Source: Halichoerus grypus (taxonomy: Eukaryota; Chordata; Mammalia; Carnivora; Phocidae). From it: a stretch of DNA of 64,000 nt. Every line of letters begins with the position of its first letter. Position 1 is the stretch's first letter. A program made the translations under genes and the position numbers. Below are positions 1-9,899 of the stretch, in pieces. The notes beneath the pieces were generated by a model. It saw only the letters and a program-made list of their open reading frames with translations. It was not told the DNA's origin and ran no database searches. The stretch spans positions 94,813,283-94,877,282 of the forward strand of contig NC_135723.1 in the NCBI RefSeq assembly GCF_964656455.1, written 5' to 3'.

Positions 1-1262
1 TTTAACAAATAGTTTTTTATAAATAAAAAATAATTAAAGAAACCAAAATAAAAATTTCCACAGATGAGCTTATTTGGCAGAATGGGAGAAACAGAGGAAA
101 GAAGCAGTGAGCTGAAGATAGAACAATAAAGAAAATTGACAGAAAAAAATAAACAGATATGAGACATAGCTAAAGCAGTGTTGAGCGAAAAATTTACAGC
201 ATTAAAAATGAATACGTTAGGTAAGAGGAAAAGTCTTAAATCAATAACCTAAGCTCCCACCTGAAGAACCCAGAAAAGAAAAAGGTAAAATAAATTCAAA
301 GGAAATAATAAACCAAGAGCAGAAATTGATAAAATTGAAAATAGAAAAGCAAAAGAAAAAAAACAAAAATCTGCTTTCTTTGAAAACATCAGTAAATTGG
401 CAAATTTCTAACAGTGTGAATGAGAGAAAGAGAGACATGAATTACCAACATTAGGAATGAAAGAAGACATAGACCATACATACTATACTACACACTATAG
501 ACACTGAACATGTAAAAGGATAATAAGAAAATAGTAGGAACAACTCTACACACATAAATTTGACAACTTATACCCCCCCCAAAAAAAACACTTCCTCAAA
601 AGACACAAAGTAGCACAACTCACCCAATATGAAATAGGTAATTTGAATACCCCATTACTATTAAGAAAGGTGAAGTCATTTTAAAACTCTCTAAAAAGAA
701 CTCTTCAGGCCCAAGTAGTTTAACTGGATAATTCTACCAAATATTTAGAGAAGAATTAATGTCAATTCTATATAACCTCTTTCAGAAAATAGATTGAAAA
801 GGGATTTGTCTCAATGCATTCTATGAAGCTAATATTACCAGGGCTTACAGGGGACTTTGCATAGGCGAGAAAATATGAGTGGATAAACATGCCAAAACAT
901 ACTACAACCAGATAAAGACAGTGCAAAACAGAAAAATGCAAACCAATGTCTTTGAATATACACACAGAAATCCTTAACAGAATGTTAACAAACAGAATTT
1001 AGCAATATGTAAAAAGAATTACCACCATCACCATGTGGGGATTATTCCAGCAATACCAAGCTCATTCAATATTCAAAAATCAATCAGTGTAATCCACCAC
1101 ATTAACAAGTGAAAGAAGAAAAATCACATGATCATACCAATCAGTGCAGAAAAAGATTTTGACTAATTCAACATTCATTTATAATAAAAATTCTCAGAAA
1201 AAGAGAAATAGAGGACAACTACCTCAACTTGATAGACAGTAGCTATAAAAAAAATCCTACAA

Positions 1263-1450
1263 GGGCACCCGGATGGCTCAGTCAGTTAAGCATCTGCCTT
1301 CAGCTCAGGTCATGATCTCAGGGTCCTGAGATCAAGCCCTGCATCAGGCTCCCTGTTCAGTGGGGAGCCCACTTCTTCCTCTTCATCTACTGCTCCCCCT
1401 GCTTGTGCTCTCTCTCTTGTGTGTCAAATAAATAAATGAAATCTTTTTTA
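1263..1450 (+). mobile_element. Carnivore tRNA-Lys SINE (SINEC)
   Basis: Complete plus-strand copy with the SINE head, (CT)n and an AAATAAATAAATGAAATC tail. The host L1 sequence AAAAAATCCTACA is repeated on both sides (about 1248-1260 and 1450-1461), so the SINE was inserted into the old L1. Confidence 0.93.
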
Positions 1451-1782
1451 AAAAATCCTACAGCTAACATTACATTTACTGGTGAAAGACTGAATGCTTT
1501 GCCCCTAAGATTGGGAACAAGGTAAGTATGTTTGATCTCATCACTTATTCAACATAGCACTAGAAATATTAAACCAATACAAAAAGGCAATAAAAGAAAT
1601 ATGTGTTAGGAAAGAGTCAATGAAAACTGTTCATGTATAAGAGGATATACAAATGGCAAAAGAAAAAGCACATGAAAAGATTATCAACAAAATTAGCTAT
1701 TGGGAAAACAGAATCACAGTGAGATATAATCTATCATAGATTTACTTATCAGAATGCTTAAAGTTAAAATAGTAACAACACC

Positions 1783-2020
1783 AGGGTCACCTGGATGGCT
1801 CAGTCAGTTAAGCATCTGACTCCTTGATTGCAGCTCAGGTCATGATCTCAGGGTCATGAGATTGAGCCCTGTGCCAGGCTCCACACTCAGCTCAGAGTCT
1901 GCTGGGGATTTTCTCTCTCCCTCTCCCTCTGCCCCTCCCCCCTGCTTGCTCGTGGTCTCTCTCTCTCTCTCCCTCACTCCTCATAAATAAATAAATAAGT
2001 AAATAAGTAATCTTTAAAAA
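1783..2020 (+). mobile_element. Carnivore tRNA-Lys SINE (SINEC)
   Basis: Complete plus-strand copy with a long (CT)n segment and a variable (AAAT/AAGT)n tail. Imperfect TSD: AATAGTAACAACACCA on the left and AATAGTAACACCACCA on the right. Inserted in the old L1. Confidence 0.93.
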
Positions 2021-2591
2021 AATAGTAACACCACCAAATGCTAGTGAGGAGGTGGAGAAACTGCATCAGTTTGCTGGTGAGAAGGTAAAATGGTGTAGCC
2101 ACTGGAAAGCAGTTTAACAGTTTCTTTAAAAACAAAACATGCAACTACTATGTGACTGAGCAGTTACATTCCTAGGTATTTATCCTAGAGAAATGAAGAC
2201 TTATGTTCACACAAAAACGTGTACACAGATGTTTACAGTAACTGTACTTAAAATAGCTAAAAATCGGAAACCCAGATGATGTCCTTCAGTGTAAATTATT
2301 AAACAAATGGTGATACATCAATACTATGAAAAACTACTTAGCAATTGAAAAAGAAATGATCTACTAATACACATAACCTTCATGAATCTCTAGAGAATTA
2401 TGCTGAATGAAAAAAAAGCTAATTCCCAAAGGCTATATGCTACATGATTCCACTTTTATAACATTTTTGAAATGATAAAATTACAGAAATGGAGAACACA
2501 TTAGGGTTTTCTAGGGGTTTAAGGAAGGGGTGGAAGAGGATGGAAGGAGGTATGACTAAACAAAAGCAACATGAGGGATCCTTGTGGTGAT

Positions 2592-2825
2592 AGAAATGTT
2601 CTGTATCTTAACTATCTAAATCAATATCCAGGTTGAACTTTAATGTGAATGTCAATTTGAACTTCCTATAATGCCCATGGAGTTCCAGATATAGTCATAA
2701 GAAACTCATAATTGACTGGGTAGATATGCAATATATAGTTCCATTTTGACTTCAGGTGTCATGTGTTTATACAACTGCTAATGGAAATGTTCTGTATCTT
2801 AACTATGAATGTCAATATCCTGGTT
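2592..2825. repeat. Direct duplication of an L1 3'-UTR segment around a non-L1 spacer
   Basis: A segment of about 43 bp containing GAAATGTTCTGTATCTTAAC and the following TCAATATCC occurs at 2592-2634 and again at 2783-2825. The roughly 148 bases between do not match the L1 3' end that resumes afterwards. The duplication therefore flanks an extra insert or marks a local rearrangement. Confidence 0.6.
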
Positions 2826-3072
2826 GTGATTTGTACTGTAATTTTTTAAGATGTTACCATTGGGGGAAACTGGGTTAAAGGTACATGGGATCCTTCTGGA
2901 CTATTTCTTACAAATTCATGTAAATATACTATTATCTCAAAATAAAAATTTTAAAAGAAAAAATAAAAGCATCTGCACACAAAACATCATGATGTGTTTT
3001 CTAAGAACACATATAGAAAACACACTGAGCAGATAAGAGTGACTGCTTGCTGGTAGGGAAAGGTGAGAATGG

Positions 3073-3195
3073 GAGTGAGACAGGAAACCATCAAAATCTT
3101 AAAGGGGAACACAGGCAGTAACCTCTTTGACCTCAGCCATAACAAATTCTTGCTAGACACATCACCAGAGGCAAGAGAAACATAAGCAAAAATGC
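3073..3195 (+). mobile_element. L1 ORF2 C-terminal scrap, inverted relative to its neighbour
   Basis: Plus-strand fragment matching the ORF2 stretch that reads [13 protein letters not shown] in the young L1 at 58650-58760. It ends abruptly at 3195, where minus-strand L1 ORF2 begins. The fragment comes from about 320 bp further 3' in ORF2 than the point where the minus-strand copy stops. Confidence 0.75.
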
Positions 3196-5770
3196 TTCCC
3201 ACTTTGCTTTGCTTTTCAACGTTACTTTGGCTCTTCGGGGTCTTTTCTGGTTCCACACAAATTTTAGAATTGTTTGTTCTAGCTTTGTGAAAAATGCTGG
3301 TGTTATTTTGATAGGCATTGCATTTAATGTGTAGATTGCTTTGGGTAGTATAGACATTTTAACAATATTTGCTCTTCCAATCCATGAGCACGGAATGTCT
3401 TCCATTTCTTTGTGTCTTCTTCAGTTTCTTTCATGAGTGTTCTATAGTTTTTGGAGTACAAATTTTTACCTCCTTGGTTAGGAATATTCCTAGGTATCTT
3501 ATGCTTTTTTGGTGCAATTGTAAATGGTATCGATTTCTCGATTTATATTCCTGCTGCTTCATTATTGGTGTATAGAAATGCAACAGATTTCTGTACATTG
3601 ATTTTATATCCTGTGACTTTGCTGAATTCATGTATCAGTTCTAGCAATTTTTTGGTGGAGTCTTTCAGGTTTCTATGTAGAATATCATGTCATTTGTGAA
3701 GAGTGAAAGTTTGACTTCTTCCTTGCTGATTTGGATGCCTTTTATTTCTTTTTGTTATCTGATTGCTGAGGCTAGGACATCCAGTACTATGTTCAACAAC
3801 AGTGGTGAGAGTGGACATCCCTGTCGTGTCCTGACCTTAGGGGAAAAGCTTTCAGTTTTTCCCTGTTGAGGATGATATTAGCTGTGGGTCTTTTGTATAT
3901 GGCCTTATGACGTTGAGGTATGTTCCTTCTATCCCTACTTTCTTGAGGGTTTTATCAAGAAAGGATGCTGTATTTTGTTAAATGCTTTTTCTGCATCTAT
4001 TGAGAGGATTATATCGTTCTTATCCTTTCTTTTATTAATGTGGTGTATCACATTTACTGCCTTGTGGATATTGAACCACCCTTGCAGCCCACGAATAAAT
4101 CCCACTTTGTCATGGTGAATGGAACAGTTCATAAGAAAAGGTATTAACTCTTCTTTAAATATTTGGTAAAATTCTTCTGGGAGGCCATCTGGCCCTGGAC
4201 TCTTGTTTTTTGGGAGGTTTTTGATTACTGATTCAATTTTTTTGCTGGTTATGGGTCTGTTCAAATTTTCTATTTCTTCCTGTTTCAGTTTTGGTAGTTT
4301 ATATGTTTCTAGAATTTATCCACTTCTTATAATTGCTCATGATATGTTCTTATAATTGTATTTCTTTGATGTTGTTGTGATCTTTCCTCTTTCATTCATT
4401 ATTTTATTTGGGTCCTTTCTCTTTTCTTTTTGGTAAGTCTGGCTAGGGTTTTATCAATTTTGTTAATTCTTTCAAAGAACCATCTCCTAGTTTCATTGAT
4501 CTGTTCTACTGTTTTTTTTTTTTTCTTTCTATATCATTTATTTCTGCTCTAATCTTTATTGTTTCCTTTCTTCTCCTGGATTTAGGCTTTATTTGCTGTT
4601 TTTTTTTCCAGCTCCTTTATGTGTAAGGTTAGGTTGTGTATTTGAGACTTTTCTTGCTTCTTGAGGAAGGCCTATACTACTATATGCTTCTGTCTTAGGA
4701 CTACCTTTGCTGCATCCCAAAGGTTTTGGACTGTCATGTTTTCATTTTCATTTGCTTCCATGTATTTTTTATTTCTTCTTTAATTTCCTGGTTAACCCAT
4801 TCATTCTTTAGCAGGATGTTCTTTAACTTTCATGTGTTTGTGGTCTTTCCAAATTTTTTTTAAAGATTTTATTTATTTATTTGACAGAAAGAGAGACAGC
4901 AAGAGAGGGAACACAAGCAGGGGAAGTGGGAGAGGGAGAAGCAGGCTTCCTGTTGAGCAGGGAGCCCGATGTGGGGCTCAATCCCAAGACCCTGGGATCA
5001 TGACCCAAGCCAAAGGCAGATGCTTAATGACTGAGCCACCCAGGCACCCCTTCAAATTTTTTTCTTATGGTTGACTTCAAGTTTCATAGCATTGTGGTCT
5101 GAAAATATGCATGGCATAATCTCAATCTTTTTGTACTGGTTGAGGCCTGACTTGTGACCCAGTATGTGATCTGTTCTGGAGAATGTTCCATGTGCACTCA
5201 AAAAGAATGTGTATCCTGCTGTTTTAGGATGAAGTGCTCTGAATATATCTGGGAAGTCCATCTGGTCCCATGTGTCATTCAAACCCATTGTTTCCTTCTT
5301 GATCTTCTGCATCGACGATCTGTCCATTGCTGTACATGGGGTGTTCAAGTACCCTACTGTTATTGTATTATTATCAATGAGTGTTTTTTAAGTTTGTTAT
5401 TAATTGATTTATATATTGGGCTGCTCCCAAGTTGGGGGCATAAATACTTACAATTATTAGATCTTCTTGTGGGAGAGACCCCCTTTATTATGATATAGTG
5501 CCCTTCTTCATCTCTTATTATAGTCTTTCGTCTAAAATCTAGTTTGTCTAATGTAAGTATGGCTACCCTAGCTTCCTTTTGATGTCCATTAGCATGATAC
5601 ATGGTTCTCCATACCCTCACTTTCAATCTGGAGGTGTCTCTGAGTCTAAAATGAGTCTCTTGTAAGCAACACATCAATGGGTCTTGTTTTTCTTTTTTTT
5701 TAATCCATTCTGATACCCAGTCTTTTGATTGGAGCATTTAGTCCATTTACATTCAGAGTAATTATTGATA
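3196..5770 (-). pseudogene. L1 ORF2 remnant (endonuclease plus partial RT)
   Basis: Minus-strand ORF2 of the L1 above. Open pieces include 5737-5360 (endonuclease core with CCLQETHF), 5348-5052 (end of the endonuclease, with HGTFSRTDHILGH and SDHNAMKLE), 4264-3935 (start of RT, with NKSPGPDG and IDAEKAF) and 3405-3133 (region before the C-terminal domain). A SINE lies in the endonuclease-RT linker. Frame changes and stop codons rule out a functional product. Confidence 0.82.
4853..5050 (-). mobile_element. Carnivore tRNA-Lys SINE (SINEC)
   Basis: Minus-strand copy: oligo-T and TTTATTTATTTGACAG on the left, CCACCCAGGCACCCC on the right. Inserted in ORF2 of the minus-strand L1. The flanking TTC(C)AAATTTTTTT repeats are probably the TSD. 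Confidence 0.93.
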
Positions 5771-5879
5771 GATATGCATTTAGTTCTTTTGTATTACCTG
5801 TAAAGTCATTATTCCTGTAGATTGTCTCTGTTCCTTTCTAGTCTTTGTTGCTTTTGGTCACTCTTTCCTTCTCAAAGTG

Positions 5880-6740
5880 TCCCCTTTAGTATTTCTTGAA
5901 GAGCTGTCTTAGTGTTCATGAACTCCTTTAGCTTGTCTTAGAAACTTTTTATCTCTCCTTCTATTCTGAATAACAGCCTTGCTGGATAACATATTCTTTT
6001 GCTGCATATTTTTCCTATTTATCACGTTGCATATATCATGCCAATTTCTTCCAACCTGCCAAGTTTCTGTGGACAAATCTGCTGTTAATCTTATGTGTTT
6101 ACCCTTGTAGGTTAAGAATCTTTTGTCCCTGGCTGTTTTCAGAATTTTCTCTTCACGTTTGCATTTTTCAAGTTTCACTATGATATGCCTTGGTGTTGAC
6201 CTGTTTTTGTTCATTTTGAGGGGACTTCTCTGTGTCTCTTGGACTTGAATGCCTATTTCCTTCCCCAGATTAGGGAAGTTCTCAGCTATAATTTGTTCAA
6301 ATAAATCTTCTGATCCTTCTTCCTGCTCTTCTTTTTCTGGGACTCCTATGATATGGATATTAGTTCATTTTATGGAATCACTAAGTTCCCTAAATCTATA
6401 TTATGATCTAATAGTTTTCTTTCCCTCTTCTTTTCAGCTTCATTATTTTCCATAATTTTATCCTCTATATAACTCCTCTGCTTCTTCCATCCTCATTGTG
6501 ATTACATCCAGTCAGTTTTGCATCTCAGGTATAGCATTTTTTATTTCGGCCTGACTAGTTTTTAGGTCTTTTATCTCTACAGCAAGGGTTTCCCTGGTGT
6601 CTTCTATGCTTTTTTTCAAGTCCAGCTAGTATTCTTATGACTGTTGTTCTAAATTCTTGTTCAGATATATTGCTTATATCTGTTTTGAGTATATCCCTGA
6701 CTGTGGTTTCTTCTCGATCTTTCTTCTGGGGAGAATTCCT
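5880..6740 (-). pseudogene. L1 ORF1 remnant
   Basis: Minus-strand ORF1 of the L1. The longest open part (6214-5909) holds the C-terminal region of the ORF1p RNA-binding domain (STPRHIIVKL, then the DLSTETWQ block). Upstream sequence to about 6740 corresponds to the RRM and coiled-coil region but is interrupted by stops. ORF1p of an intact L1 is the trimeric RNA chaperone of the L1 particle; this copy cannot make it. Confidence 0.78.
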
Positions 6741-6789
6741 CCATCATTTTCTCTAGGTTTCTGTCTTTTGCGTGTTATGAAAGCTTGCT

Positions 6790-8605
6790 ATGTTTTATTT
6801 TTCCTGCTCCTGAGAGTAATGCTACATTAAGAAAGGGTCATATATTGCCCAGGGCCTGGCACTTCAGGAAATGTTTCTGGTGTATACTGTGTGTACTCAG
6901 CTGTTGTGTTTTGGCTGCTCTTTCCCACAGGTCGGTCCTCTGCAGAGTTCCTCCTTGCTTGCAGTGGGGAATGTTTGGACCTTTAACTAGGTGTGCTTTG
7001 ATTTGTTTGTTAAAATAAGCTGGGGGGGGGGGAGGAGTCTGATCGATAAAGGGGAAAAGGAAATGAAAAAAAACAAACAAGCAAAAAACTATAAGCCCTG
7101 AGCACCTGAGTGGCTCAGTTGGTTAAGTGTCTGCCTAGAGTCCTGGGATCAAGTCCCACATCGGGCTCCCTACTCAGTGGAGAGTCTGCTTCTCCCTCTA
7201 CCCTTCCCCCTGCTTGTGATCTCTCTCTCTCTCTCTCATTCTCTCTCTCTCAAATAAGTAAACAAAACCTTTAAAAAACAAAACAAACAAACAAACAAAA
7301 AAACTATAAGCCCAATTCCAAAGGTGGGCGGGGGAAGCCTGGTCCTATCCACCAGAACTGAAACTGACACTTTGGAGCACTCTGTAATGAGTAGACTTGA
7401 TGCATATGGGGGGGGGGGCGGTCTGTGCTCATCATCTGGGAGAGAGGCCCACTGCCCTGGCTCAGTCAGACCTGCCCTATTAAAGACGCCCCTGCAGGGC
7501 ACGGGGGGGCAGGGCTTGGCGTGAGCGGCTTCCCAGCCCCCACTGGGGGTGATGTGTTGCTCACTGAAGTCTGACTATGCTGGTGGGTGGGGGAAGATGG
7601 TGTCACCCCCCCTCCCCTTGTCCCCAGGAAGGGGAGCTCACACCAAATGCTGTTCAGAAAACCCTCACAGAAAAGTGAATAGTCTCCCATCTTGTGTCCC
7701 AGGCTTCCCTCAGATCCCTGCCCTCAACCTGTATGTGCCTGGGCCATTGGGACACCCAGCATCACAGTTCTCCTGTGTTTTATCTCAGGCACACAGCTGG
7801 GATTCGAAATTCCAAATCTTAAAGGACCGGCAAGGCCTGGACCCACTCCCCTTCTCTAGAGGACAGCCTCACAGTGCTGTGTCTGGTGCTGTTTTGTTCC
7901 AGAAAAGCAGTTGCAAGGCCACACAAGTACCTGGAGTCTATGATGAAGCACAGCGAAAAGCTGCAACCAACTTATCTGCCCTTTGTGCGTGCTTCTGTCC
8001 CTTGCTGTTGAATGGCCACTCAGTGGCACCCAGTGGGTCTTTTGTCCTTGGAGAGGCAATATACCCTCTCCCAAATGTACTCCAGGAAGGGGTACGTTCT
8101 CTCTCAGTGTGACCCAAGGGATCCCTACACCATGCTGTTCCCTGTCTACTCCTGGGTCTCTGCCCTCCTTCTCCCCAGAAGAACCACTGCCTGCCAGGTT
8201 TGATTCCAGCGAATGGCATGGACTTCTAAAACCTCAGAATTTGTGCTCCACTGTTTGTAAAAACTTGCAATAGTCAGTTCTTCTTGAGTCCCCAGTCAGT
8301 GGTTTTGGGGGAGTGTTTTTCTTGCATGAACCTGAGGTGCTGCTCTCTCTCCCCTTCTTTCTTTCTCTCTGTACTCTCTCTAGGAAAAGGGCTCCCTCTC
8401 CTCCATGGCCCACAGCTTCTCTCTCCCTCAATTCATGTCACTGCACCTTGTACCTGCCACATTCTCTCCCTCTAATTGTGTAGATTGTTCTCTTAATCCT
8501 CAGATCAATTTCTTAGGTGTTCAAAATGATTTTCTGTTGATCTATCTGTGTTTGAAGGATGAGGCAAGCCCAGGGTCCCCCTATTACTCTGCCATCTTTG
8601 CAGTT
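6790..8605 (-). other. L1 5' UTR (minus strand)
   Basis: GC-rich stretch upstream of ORF1 in the minus-strand L1, with oligo-G runs near 7021 and 7408. Its outer end at about 8605 resembles the 5' end of the L1 at 53005 in the opposite orientation. In intact L1s this region holds the internal promoter. Chance open frames here, such as 7549-8112, have no recognisable protein similarity. Confidence 0.7.
7099..7297 (+). mobile_element. Carnivore tRNA-Lys SINE (SINEC)
   Basis: Plus-strand copy with an (AAAC)n-rich tail. Perfect 16-bp TSD AAAAAACTATAAGCCC at 7083-7098 and 7298-7313. Inserted into the L1 5' UTR. Confidence 0.95.
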
Positions 8606-9685
8606 TGTCTCTAATCTTATTATTCTTATGTCTTAGTTCCCTTTTAAATTTTCTGTGAAAGCATGATGTTTAAAGACAGAAGGGGAGAATTTCCTCCTAA
8701 AGGTTTTTAGTAGATATATTAAATGAGAAACTACTGGAAAAATTGCTTGGAATCTTCCAATCTAGAATTCAAGAAAGATTTTTAAGTTTATCAACCCTTT
8801 TCTGAGTGTATGAGGAAACAGAAAGTTCCACAAACTCAGGCCCACCTGATCTTTAAGAATGTATTCAGTTAACAAGCCTCTATTCACAACTGCTATATGC
8901 CAAAAACTGCATTAGACACTGGTGAAAAATATAAGTCAGACACAACCTCTGTCCTCAAAGAGCTCAAAATCTAGTGGAGGAGACAAGTAAACAGAAAATT
9001 GTAACTCAGCATAGAAAGGAATAAATAAAGATATGAACAAAATCCAGTGTGAATAAATTGAGCAAAGTGTGGGTTTTAGCTTGTTCTGGTGGACCAAGTA
9101 GGAGTGACATTCAAATTGTTCTTTAAAAAGGAGTAGGTGTTTGAGTGACAGAGAGAAAAAGGAAGTACATTCAAGACAGACAGGTATATGTCAGGCTTGA
9201 AGACATGAGAGGAAACAGCATCTTTCTCATGTAAGATTCTAAATCAGAGTTCTAGTTAGGGTTCTTCTGGTTGCAATGCAATCTAAGAAAATGTCTCAGC
9301 GAGGTAAGGAATCAAGGCATCAGTGAAGACTGGTCACCCTCCCCTGCCTGTGTCCCCCCTTTGCTTCTCCAGCTGCTCTTTCATCCTCTTCCCTCTCCTG
9401 ACCAACTTCCTCTGAGTCTCCACTACTCGATAAATCTGTGACGATAATGACCCCATGCCCAACTTATCCTGAACTTTCAGGTCAGGCATTCAACACTGCT
9501 TTTGTGTCCCCCTTCAAATTCCTGAGAGAGAATAACTAATCAGCCCAGCCCAGCTCAGTTTTCAGACATGTCTACTGAACAGCATAAAAGTGTCACCTGG
9601 TGAGCAGTTAACTCAGCATCTCATATCAACAAAGGAAACAGTCTCTCTTTCGATTCCTCTTTCAATGTCAGGTGCCTGCCTGAAT
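8606..9685. other. Intergenic DNA with an L2-like ancient relic
   Basis: No gene seen. Around 8870-9010 the sequence (CTGCATTAGACACTGGTGA, then the CTCAAAATCTAGTGGAGGAG region) resembles the widespread L2-type relic that begins with a 'size of last interval before storage' phrase around a TTTATTGAGCACCTAC core. The match is weak and decayed. The rest is unremarkable unique sequence. Confidence 0.4.
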
Positions 9686-9689
9686 ATTC

Positions 9690-9895
9690 TGGGTTCATGT
9701 TTCCAAACTGAGGGGTTCCATAATTCAGGTATTCTGCAAACTTGGCTGCATATTACAGCTACTTCTAAGACATATTTAAAAATTCTGATGCCAAGACCCC
9801 ATCCCCAGAAATTCTGATATTGATTGGGCCAGGGTGAGGCTCCCCAAGTGATTTCATTGTGCACACACATCGAGAACGATGAAGACTTGTTTTTA
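9690..9895. mobile_element. MER5-like hAT (Charlie) DNA transposon relic
   Basis: The order 'CAAACTTGGCTGCATATTA', then 'AATTCTGATGCCAAGACCCC', then a GTGAGGCTCCCCAAGTGATT block matches the layout of MER5 non-autonomous hAT elements. It is short and decayed with no coding capacity. Confidence 0.6.
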
Positions 9896-9899
9896 GTGC

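Larger units (their letters stand above)
1..2965 (+). mobile_element. Old L1 (ORF2 remnant and 3' end), interrupted by two SINEs
   Basis: Decayed L1 in plus orientation. Positions 180-420 resemble the region between the endonuclease and RT domains. Positions 700-1190 carry RT-region remnants, including a degraded stretch around 1075-1170 similar to the L1 'IN...FNI' and 'IDAEKAFD' blocks. After about 1560 the sequence jumps to the C-terminal part of ORF2, so an internal segment is missing. From about 2045 it follows an ancient L1 3' end and UTR and stops near 2965 at an A-rich tail. No reading frame survives. SINEs at 1263-1450 and 1783-2020 split it. It is much more diverged than the young L1s at 19408 and 53005. 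The exact subfamily (L1M type) is not determined. Confidence 0.8.
3196..8605 (-). mobile_element. Minus-strand L1 with 5' end, truncated inside ORF2
   Basis: Read on the minus strand, this copy starts near 8605 with the L1 5' end (AAAGATGGCAGAGTAATAGG, close to the start of the L1 at 53005). It runs through a GC-rich 5' UTR to about 6790, an ORF1 remnant at about 6740-5880 and ORF2 from about 5770 down to 3196. The last recognisable protein stretch is near FVWNQKRPR, and the ORF2 C terminus and 3' UTR are missing. The endonuclease segment (QETHF near 5665) and the RT segment (NKSPGPDG near 4195) are recognisable. Stops and frameshifts break both ORFs. SINEs at 4853-5050 and 7099-7297 interrupt it. 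Confidence 0.88.

Noticed and set aside
7549..8112. 187-codon open frame
   Set aside because: Lies in the GC-rich 5' UTR of the minus-strand L1, on the opposite strand, and shows no recognisable protein domain.
3073..8605. Classic twin-primed (5'-inverted) L1
   Set aside because: The order of pieces is wrong: the long sense part is the 5' portion and no 3' end or poly(A) is present.
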